DNA from: Campylobacter ureolyticus ACS-301-V-Sch3b
GTDB lineage: Bacteria; Campylobacterota; Campylobacteria; Campylobacterales; Campylobacteraceae
DNA length: 64,000 nucleotides
NCBI RefSeq assembly: GCF_000413435.1
Contig: NZ_KE340326.1
Span: 813,809-877,808, forward strand
Direction: 5' to 3'
Made by a program: the position numbers and the translations under genes. This document shows positions 36,722 through 45,600 of this stretch, in pieces. Under the pieces are notes generated by a model. That model did not search any database, was not told where the DNA came from, and saw nothing but the letters and a program-made list of their open reading frames with translations. Position 1 is the first letter of the stretch. Each line of letters starts with the position of its first letter.

Positions 36722-37546
36722 ATGAAAACAGTCAAAAAAGTGGTGTTTTGTAGGTCTTTTGACAGCATAGCCCATAGCCAGAAAAAATCTTTTAAAAAAG
36801 GTTTTTCGCTAATAGAGCTTGTTCTTGCTATAGTTGTAGTTGCTATAACCTTAGCCGCACTTCCAAACATTGTAGCACAAACTCAAAAATCAAATGAGTT
36901 AGCTATAAAACAAGAGCTTACCTATAGTGCCAAAACATTAATGGGTAGAATTATCTCAATGCCTTGGGATAGCACAGCTTTAAAAGCTATGTGCGAAAAT
37001 GATCGTGGTGTGACATCATGCAGCAACAGTGATATCAAATCTTATTTAAGAGCCAATAGGAATATTAGAATCCCTATATATAACTCAAATGGGCTTGGAA
37101 ACAGACCTGGAAGTTTGATTGCAGATAATCATGGGTATGTTAATCAAAATAGAATAAGTGAGGCCGATAGAACTAGAACCTACACACCTGGTAATAACTC
37201 TTATGGGTTTAATGATGATAAAAATGATATAGATGACTTTCGTGGTACTCTTAGAACCAGAAATGAAGAAGCCTCAAATGAGGATTTTATCTCAGATATG
37301 CTTTTTGTTACAGAAGTTGATTATGTAAGTGGCACTACTACTGGTGGTACTACTTTAGAGTTCTCACCTAGTGGTACAGGAAACTCAATAGATGGAGGAA
37401 CACCTACAAATATAAAGCGTGTAAAGGTAACAGTTGAAGACACGGATGGTAATCCAGGAACTGGTGAGTATAGATCAACGATGTATTTTTATGCTCCAAA
37501 TATAGGTATGAACAAACCTATGGTTATGGACTATAAAGGAATGTAA
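36722..37546 (+). CDS. Minor pilin / pseudopilin-like protein (GspI/PilV-like position)
   Basis: The protein is about 274 residues from ATG 36722 (AAGAGG 8 bases upstream). The class III leader is unusually long (about 26 residues), ending KKG. The conserved FSLIELVLAIVVVAITLAALP segment follows, with Glu at +5. Prepilin peptidase should cut after Gly. The soluble domain contains two Cys close together (residues 92 and 98), a Gly/Thr-rich loop and the C-terminal PMVMDYKGM. It is first of three pilin-like genes spaced 1 base apart or overlapping. Confidence 0.82.
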   Translation: MKTVKKVVFCRSFDSIAHSQKKSFKKGFSLIELVLAIVVVAITLAALPNIVAQTQKSNELAIKQELTYSAKTLMGRIISMPWDSTALKAMCENDRGVTSCSNSDIKSYLRANRNIRIPIYNSNGLGNRPGSLIADNHGYVNQNRISEADRTRTYTPGNNSYGFNDDKNDIDDFRGTLRTRNEEASNEDFISDMLFVTEVDYVSGTTTGGTTLEFSPSGTGNSIDGGTPTNIKRVKVTVEDTDGNPGTGEYRSTMYFYAPNIGMNKPMVMDYKGM

Positions 37547-37547
37547 G

Positions 37548-38444
37548 ATGATAAAAAAAGCTTTTACTTTAATTGAACTTATACTTGTTATAGTTATACT
37601 TGCTATCTTATCTTTGATAGGAACCAACATTTATACAAATGTTTATAAAAACTATCTTACCTCAAAAATAGTAGATGAGGTAGAGGATAAAACCCAACTA
37701 GCACTTGATCAAATAGCCTCAAGACTAAGTGATAGAGTTAAACAAGCAACAATTGGTAGAAAAAGTTCAGATACAAATAACATTGTATTAGTCTATGATT
37801 CAAGGCTTGAACACGATCATGACATCTTAGAGTGGATTGGGCAAAGTACACAAAGTAGAAATTTAGCAGGAGCTAATGTGGATAGCTCTATTGGCTGGAG
37901 TGGGTTTTTAGATATGGGCATATATGAAAATAGTAAGCGTATACTTATAGGTGGTAGGTTGCCAGCTGCAACAGAAGTTATAAACTCTGTATCAAGGGGT
38001 AAATCTCAAAATTTAGCTATGATATTTCAAGGTATATCAACCAACAAAGAAAATGGTTATGGATTTAGAGAAAATGAAAATCCAGATAAAATTATGGTTT
38101 TTAATATGCCTAGCAGTGGTGCAGGAATTACACTTGTAAATCCTTATGCGGGTGGACAAATTTCAGATAGATATCAAATAGCTCATTCAGCCTATGCTAT
38201 AGTTCCTGAAAGAAATGCAGCAGGTGGAGATAATTTATACCTATACTATGACTACAGGCCTTGGATGGGGCAAAGATATAGTGATGGTAAAAAATCTCTT
38301 TTAATTGAAAATATTACTTTATTTAGGTTTAGAGGTTTTAGTGCAAGTGGGATGGATTTAAAGCTTTGTGTAAATGCGGGTGCCCAAAATCACGGCGTTA
38401 CCGATAATAGATTTGTAGTTTGTAAGACAAAGGTGGTGTTCTAA
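37548..38444 (+). CDS. Minor pilin / pseudopilin-like protein (GspJ/PilW-like position)
   Basis: The 298-residue protein starts MIKKAFTLIELILVIVILAILSLIG. Ala, not Gly, occupies the -1 site of the class III leader; Ala is tolerated by some prepilin peptidases. Glu at +5 is present, as needed for pilus assembly. The following helix continues to about residue 65, and the soluble domain contains two Cys (CVNAG and VVCKT) near the C terminus. It starts 1 base after the previous stop and overlaps the next gene by 1 base (TAATG). Confidence 0.82.
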   Translation: MIKKAFTLIELILVIVILAILSLIGTNIYTNVYKNYLTSKIVDEVEDKTQLALDQIASRLSDRVKQATIGRKSSDTNNIVLVYDSRLEHDHDILEWIGQSTQSRNLAGANVDSSIGWSGFLDMGIYENSKRILIGGRLPAATEVINSVSRGKSQNLAMIFQGISTNKENGYGFRENENPDKIMVFNMPSSGAGITLVNPYAGGQISDRYQIAHSAYAIVPERNAAGGDNLYLYYDYRPWMGQRYSDGKKSLLIENITLFRFRGFSASGMDLKLCVNAGAQNHGVTDNRFVVCKTKVVF

Positions 38445-38908
38445 TGAAAAAAGGTTTTAGTTTAATAATGGCGATATTTTTTGTTATGCTTATAGCAACC
38501 TTGGGTATGATGTCACTATCTCTATCTTCAAAGATGGTAAAGCAATCAGGCGATGTTTATTTAAAAGAACAAGCCGAGCTATATGCTATGAGTGCTACAA
38601 GTTTAGCAGTTTTGGATATGCAAAGAACAGATTATACCAATGAGTGTATTACAGAAAAAAAATATGATTTTGGTGATGGGTTTGTGGCAACAGTTAATAT
38701 ATTTTATCTTGATAGTGACATGCCAAGATGTGATAATAATCGTAATGTAAAGTCATCAAATAGTATTAATAAGACATTTATGGATTTAAAAGATATTAAT
38801 GGAATTACAGCTAATTACTATAATGTCGCCTTAATAGATGTTATGGTGCAAAACACTGATGGCATAGAGCCTGTTAGGTTTCATAGAAGAACAGTTCAAA
38901 GACCGTAA
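38444..38908 (+). CDS. Minor pilin-like protein lacking Glu5 (GspK/PilX-like)
   Basis: The 154-residue protein starts MKKGFSLIMAIFFVMLIATLGMMSL. The class III leader KKG is intact, but position +5 is Met instead of Glu, a hallmark of tip-located GspK/PilX-type pseudopilins. The segment KEQAELYAMSATSLAVLDMQ is typical of PilX/GspK. The soluble part has two Cys (residues 66 and 86). It is third in the set, directly coupled to the W-like gene. Confidence 0.8.
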   Translation: MKKGFSLIMAIFFVMLIATLGMMSLSLSSKMVKQSGDVYLKEQAELYAMSATSLAVLDMQRTDYTNECITEKKYDFGDGFVATVNIFYLDSDMPRCDNNRNVKSSNSINKTFMDLKDINGITANYYNVALIDVMVQNTDGIEPVRFHRRTVQRP

Positions 38909-38962
38909 AATATAAAATTAAGATAAAAAATATAAAAGCAATTTTAAGGAGAAAGAAAGATT

Positions 38963-39496
38963 ATGAATACAAGCATAGTTGGAAAACAGTTTGAGTTAAC
39001 AGATACTATAAAAGAGTACTTAGAAAAAGCATTTGAAAATTTAGAAAAGTATAATCTAAACATAGTTTCAACAAGATGTGTTATCTCAGCTGATGAAAAG
39101 CAAGGTAAAAAAGGCTTTGTTGTAAATTTGTCAATAAATTTACCAAAAAAAGAGACTATTGTTATATCTCAAAAAGATAAAGATCTTTACGCTGCTATAG
39201 ATAGCATCATAGAAAGAGCATCTAAGGTTTTAAGAAGACAGCACGATAAGTGGAAAACTCATAAAAATAAAGATGAGTTAAAAGAGATAGTTCTTGATAA
39301 AAGTCATGATATAGATCTTAGCGAGCATATAGATGAGATAGTAGAGGCTGAGCTTGAAACTCATAAGCCACTAGAAATTGATGAAGCACTTTTTACTCTA
39401 AAAAACAGCAACGATCAATTTTTAGTATTTAATGATATGAATGCTAAAATGAGAGTTTTATATAAAAGAAAAGATGGAAAATTTGGACTATTTTAA
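38963..39496 (+). CDS. hpf: Ribosome hibernation promoting factor, long form
   Basis: The 177-residue protein has the N-terminal HPF/YfiA domain (MNTSIVGKQFELTDTIKEYLEKAFENLEKYN, DLYAAIDSIIERASKVLRRQHDKWKTHK). The C-terminal dimerisation domain ends VLYKRKDGKFGLF. Long HPF dimerises 70S ribosomes to 100S in stationary phase. Its ribosome binding site is AAGGAG. It lies 54 bases after the pilin-like genes and ends in a clear terminator, so it may be cotranscribed with them. Confidence 0.93.
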   Translation: MNTSIVGKQFELTDTIKEYLEKAFENLEKYNLNIVSTRCVISADEKQGKKGFVVNLSINLPKKETIVISQKDKDLYAAIDSIIERASKVLRRQHDKWKTHKNKDELKEIVLDKSHDIDLSEHIDEIVEAELETHKPLEIDEALFTLKNSNDQFLVFNDMNAKMRVLYKRKDGKFGLF

Positions 39497-39503
39497 TAGT
39501 TTT

Positions 39504-39527
39504 AAGGCTGAGAAAATCAGCCTTTTT
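39504..39527 (+). terminator. Terminator after hpf
   Basis: An 8-bp stem (AAGGCTGA 39504-39511 with TCAGCCTT 39517-39524), loop GAAAA, with a TTT tail, separates hpf from the giant gene. Confidence 0.85.
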
Positions 39528-39553
39528 AAAGATTTTATTGATAAAAAAGTCTT

Positions 39554-39597
39554 TTAAATTTATAAAAGCTTTAAATTTAAGGTTTTTATAAATTTAA
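39554..39597 (+). promoter_or_regulatory. 14-bp inverted repeat before the giant surface protein gene
   Basis: Bases 39554-39567 and 39584-39597 are perfect inverted complements made only of A and T, around a 16-base spacer that is itself nearly palindromic. It ends 20 bases before the ATG, just upstream of AAAGGAG. It may be an operator, or a 5' UTR stem exposing the ribosome binding site. Confidence 0.45.
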
Positions 39598-39617
39598 GCC
39601 TTCTAAAGGAGAAGATT

Positions 39618-42600
39618 ATGAAAACAAATGTGTTTTTTAAATGGATAGTGGCACTTTTTACTTTTTTAAGTTTAGCCACTGCACAAGGGGTTAATGAGTA
39701 TGGTATGCTTCCATGCCCAGATGGCACAAGCAATTGTCCGCCAGCAGGATATGGTGCACCAAGAGGTGATTTGATAAGAACAAAAGATAGCACTAATTAT
39801 GTAGTTTATTATCAAACTAATTTATCTTTTTCTCCAGAAGTTGGTTCTTACTCATCTTTTACTGGTAATCCGCTTGACAATAATGGATTTTCATCTTTAG
39901 TATATGGTGACTACTCCATTACAGGTAATACAATTATGGATTTTGATAATAAAAGAGATTTAGATAATTCTAGGTCTAAAATGATTAATCAATTAGGTGA
40001 CACAAAGTATTTTAATAGTTCAAAAGCTTCTTTGTATCTACCAGATAGCATCAAACCTGAATATATAAAATATGCAACCCTTACATGGATAGGAAGTATC
40101 CATAAAAACAACCTTACAGGTCAGGTTAATAAACAATCGCTTGTTTATTCGTGTGCTGTAGAAGATAACATACTTGTTAGAAAACAAGATAAAGCAAAGA
40201 TAGACCATCAAGACTTAATTGATGTTTGTCTTAATAGTGAATTTAAAAATGATGTTTCTTGTGAAGAAGTTCGATATAAGATAAAAGATGGTATTTACTA
40301 TCCAAATCCTACCAATAACAGCAATTATTTTAATCTAAATAATTACTATAAAAATATAAGATATAATCCAAATGCCAATGTCAATAACAACTTTCAATTT
40401 TCTTGTCTAGAACCAGGAAGACAAAAAATTAGAAAAGTTGATTTAAAGCTTATCGATGATGACGTTGTAAAAAACTGTAAAGATAAATATAATAATGATA
40501 AAAAATGTAATGATATCTTTAAAGTAACAGATAGTGGATACTATACCCCTATATCATATAATAATAAAAATTCTAAACTTGAATTTAGATGCACAAATGA
40601 GAGTTATACAAAAATTAAAAAGGAAAATTTAAATAAAGCATACTATAACCCTAAAATGGTTCAAGAGTGTAAAATGAAATTTCCAAGCCAGGCTTCTCAG
40701 TGTGACAATATTATAAATACTGAATACTACACACCTACACTTAGCTATAGTATAGATAGAGCGGAAATAGGCGATGGTGTATCTAGAGTAAAAACTACTT
40801 TGAAGAGTCAACCTTACTATACAGTTGAAGAACTTAGAAAAATTTGTGTAGAAAGTGGTAATAGCAAAGAAGAGTGTGATGGTATAGATGAAAACTTTAA
40901 TGGAGGAATAAGGACATTTTACAGGTTAGTAGACTTTAGCGAATGTTTTGAAAATAGAAAATTTAATTATGACAAATGTTATTACGGCGATGGTAGAGAT
41001 TCATTTCATGGTAGACCTGCCATAAAAATACATTCTATTAAAGTAACTTTAGGTGACAGTCATTGCACAAATAATCCTAATGATTGTGAAGAGGTAAAAA
41101 CTTGTAGAAATTATACTTTTAGTGGTGGCAATATCGACATAGATGACTATTGTAGTAAAAACCCTGAGTCATGTAGTGAGGTAAATACTTGTAGTAGATA
41201 CACTTATGGCTCACAACCTATAAATTTAAATGATTTTTGTAGCAAAAACCCAGCAGAGTGTGAAAGAGTTAAAGTTTGTAAAGAGTATAACCTACACACT
41301 ATATCTTCAACTATAACACCTTCAAAAGGAGACAATAGAAATCTTGCAAGTATATCTGAAAAATACATAAAAGATTACAATAAGATGAATTTTATAGCTG
41401 GAGGTCTTGAAAAAGAGGTATTTGCAAAAGATGAAGATATAGACTATCTATTTAGTTACAATAATGCACAAAATCAAGGTGGTTTATGGTTTGTGTATTC
41501 AGCCAGAGCTGATGTTACTGACTTTTTAAAACAAGCAATAGCAAATACTAAAATTAATCAAGAAGGTAAAATATTGCAATTTCCTATAGCAGGAGCTAAT
41601 GTCAAAGCTACAGTAGGAGGTGTTTTAAATAACAGTGATGGTGTTAGTTTCTGGAACAATGGATCATTTATATATAGTGGTGCAAAAACCGCAAACTTTG
41701 GCTCTTGGGCATTGACTGTTGTTTATGATAAAGGCAGTATACCAAGTAAATCATCTCCTGAATATGCCTTTTATAAACCTAAAGTTGTAACTATACATAA
41801 TGGTTTTGCGTCCTTAGTTCATGATTTACAAAAATTAGACAGTAAATTTTTAAATATGGTATTTGATGGCTTTTACACTCCAAGGCAAGATATGTATGAT
41901 GCAAAAGTTAGCACCTACGCTGTATCAAATGCGAACTATTCTATAAGATTTAAAGATGATGAGGCGGCTCCATTTAAAATTTCTAAATATGGAGACTTCT
42001 CAAATATGGTAAATGTCTATAATATCCTTAATAATAGACATTCATATAGTGGTGGTATCTCCATGGTAAAGCCAGGAGCTCATGATGTTGAAGTAGTAGA
42101 TGATGATTTATACAAGTCAATATCTATAAATACATCCATGTTAAACTCAACAAACAAACAAATATATATGAAAAAAGAGCAAACTAGACTTAAATTTAAC
42201 TACGGAGTTCAAGCAAGGAGTGTAGGCAGGACAACATATGCAGAGCAGACTTACCCAAGTGTCTTTGCATTCTCAACTGACCTTTATGTGCCAGATGTTT
42301 GTTACTATAATACAGTTTATAACAGTGCTGGAAAGAGCTCAAGAGGCACTGGTTTTGTTGTAAGAGAGGGTGAGACAGTAAAAAATCAAGTTTATTTTAC
42401 TATAGCTGATAACTCAGAAGCTGAAGATGCTAGTGGATTAAAGGTAAAGGCTAAACTATCAGATAATATAATTTATTCAAATGATACTATGAGGATAGAT
42501 AACTCTCTTGAGGAAAAAGGTCCAAATGACTTTATCGACTCAAAATTAAAATATATGCTAGATAATCAAAAAGGACTTTATGAGGATGAGGAACATACAA

Positions 42601-45600
42601 ATTTAATCCCTGACTCTAAAGATAAGCAATTTAATAAATACGATGGCAATTATCTGTCATTTTTCATAGGTGATGGTGCTGGTAATGTCAATGGTAATAA
42701 TATCTCAGGTGGATCTTTAAATAAAAATAAAAAAGATAAGGTTTATGTAGAGTATAAAACCAAAGTTGGAGGATATTATGAAGAGCCTACTTTTACATAT
42801 GATTTTTCATTAAAAGGTGTTGAGCTTAATTATAATATTTCTATGGCTAAATGCCCATCTCCTAGTGGTAAAACTGAGTGGGAAAATATAGTTGAAGTAG
42901 TTCCTCTTGATGGGGTAAAAGTAGTAAATGAGGACTTTAAGAAAAAAGGTGATTATGAGGGTCTTTATACGCAAGTTGCTAATGAGCCATTTAACTTAAA
43001 GATAAATTATGATGTAAATATCACAGGTAGATCAAATGATTATCTTAACAAACTTTTAAGCGATAAAAAGATTTGTATTCTTCTAGGCTATACTGAGCAA
43101 CAGTGTAGTGATGAAGCCTTTATGAAGGGAAAAGTTGATGAGTTTAATAAAAAAAGAGAAGAATTAAATAAAGAAATTCAAGAACTAGCTTCTGAAATTA
43201 ATAAGATTAATGGAGATATTGCTAAAAAACAAAGTGAGTTAAATACAGCTAAAAGTAAAGTAAAAGAATTGGAAGAAGAGTTAAAAAATATAAAAAATAT
43301 TTTAGCTAAAGGTGATATTGAAGAAAATGAAAAAACAAAACTAGAGGCAAGAAAGAAAACTTTAGAAGGTGATGAAAACACAGAAGGAAGCATAAAGCAT
43401 GCAAACAATCAAGTGGCTGCTTTAAATAAAAAAATTGCAGACTTAAAAGAAGATCTTAAAACAGCTCAAGATAATAAGGAGAATAAACAATCCGACTTAG
43501 GTAATCTTGAAAGTGGCATAAGTGATGAGATGACTAGAAGAGTAGGAAGACTTGATGGTAAATTTGAAACTACTTTGGTTACATTAAAAGAGCTTGGTGA
43601 TAGACATGATAACTGTAAAGCGGCAAAAGAGAATAAAAATATTCATTTTAACCATTATCAAGACTTTGATATAAAAGAGAAATCTTTTAAAGGTGAAGCA
43701 ACTAATATGGATACCATAATGTATATCAATAAAAATAAAGGAAACTGTGCAGATTTGAAAAAAGGTTGTTCATATAAGTCTTCATCAGCAAAGGCATTTC
43801 CATCATTTGAGTATTTTACAAACGACAGTGATAAAGATAAGATTATTGATATGAAAAACATCGTTGTTGGCTACGCAAGACCTGATTATACATTTATAGT
43901 AAGTTATCTACCATCAGGAGCTGAAATTTTAACATCTTGTAAGCAAGAGTGTATTAGCAGGTATCATGATGAGCCAGCAGCTTCAAAAGATAGTAAAATA
44001 GAAGCATGCCAAAAAGTTTGCGATGAAAAACATAAAAAACGCGTAAGTGAAGGCGGTGGCGAAATAGATGAAAAGTATCTAAAAGAATATAGACTTGATA
44101 TTTGTGCTGGAGACACATTTGCTGTAAGACCTGCGTATTTTAAGCTTAATAAAGAGCTAAATAAAGATGAAATATACAATCTTGGTGGAGATAAACTCCA
44201 TAAAGACTTTAAAGATAATATCTACCCATCAGATAAAGATGGAAACTATGTTTTGGGATATGATTCTTTGCTTATTTCTGATGATTCAAACATAACAGCC
44301 AATAGCAATCCAAATTTTACTAAATCAGCTGTTTTATCAACAATTGTTCCTGATAGTTGTAACCTAGATGAAGTAAATGATGTAGTTAGAAATGCTGATG
44401 GAAAAAGTATAAGCTATAGTAGAGATAACAAACCTACTGGAAGTAATACATTATGGGACAATACAGTTAATTCTTCTAATAACTTAAGAGTTGATTTTAG
44501 ATCTTTTGATAAAGATGGTAAAGATAAAAACGCAACTGAAAGAGTCTTTTACAATGATACAACTAAGGCAAGTAGTCTAAGCGAGTTTAAAAAAGCAAGT
44601 AACGGTGAGAATATGAAAAAATATGCCAATATAGACTTAGGAGCTTTAGGAAAACTTAATTACTATAATATCGGCTATGCTAAGATGAGACTTACTGACT
44701 CATCATGGACTAGGTTTGATAAACCATATTTGGATAAAGAGGCAAAAAGCTATAGTTATAAAAAAGATAACAATAAAGTCGGTGCATATATAGGCTTTAA
44801 AGATCAAGAGCTAAGCAGTATAAAATCTATCGGTGATAATGTTAAAAACAAATATCTAATTCCTGAGGATTTAGTGCTTAAGTTTACACACGACAAGGTT
44901 ATGGTTTCAGTTTTAGGTATAAAAGATAAGATAGAAAAGCAAGATCCTTTTAACACAAACGAGATTTATACATATACATTTTTTAACACAAATCCTGATA
45001 ATATGGGAGCAAGTCTTGATTTAAATGTTACTGCTGCATCTTCAAGAGCGAGTGTTTGTGTAGATAAAGAGTGTTTAAAAGATAAGGGCAATTATAATAT
45101 TTTAGAAATTTATCCAACACTTTATCACAAAGGTTGCTATGCTAGGGATATTGAGTTTGGATTAGATTTTGCATTTGATTGCAATAAAACTGCAAGCGAT
45201 GAAAGATGTAATTCATTAGAAATAAATCCAGAAAGCAAAAAGGGTTATTGTTATACTCACAACCTAAGCTCTGAATGCTACAAGCCAGAAGCTGCAACTA
45301 AAAAATTTGGCAAGTTAAAACATGGACTTGTCTATTCGTCTAATATAAAAGATGGAAATGTATCCATTAACAGTGAAGTTAAAGCTGAAGAACAAGATGG
45401 TAATAATGGTAAAAAAACCGTTACAAAACCTGGTGAAGTTGCTATAATGGTAAATAAAGAGGGTTTTGATAATGCGAAATTTGAACTACCTCTAAAATTT
45501 AATTTCAAAAGATTCCCAGGCACAAATGACCTTATTGATCCTAAGCTTATTTATGCTGATGACTTTATAAGAAGTAACAATGTCGCTTTTGAAGAAAAAG

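Noticed and set aside
38655..38662. A8 run in the third pilin-like gene as a contingency tract
   Set aside because: The frame is intact on both sides and A8 is common in this AT-rich sequence; no truncated or shifted fragment is present.
41064..41288. CRISPR-like array
   Set aside because: The period is 87 bases with diverged DNA and conserved protein spacing inside a long open frame; it is a coding repeat, and no cas gene is present.
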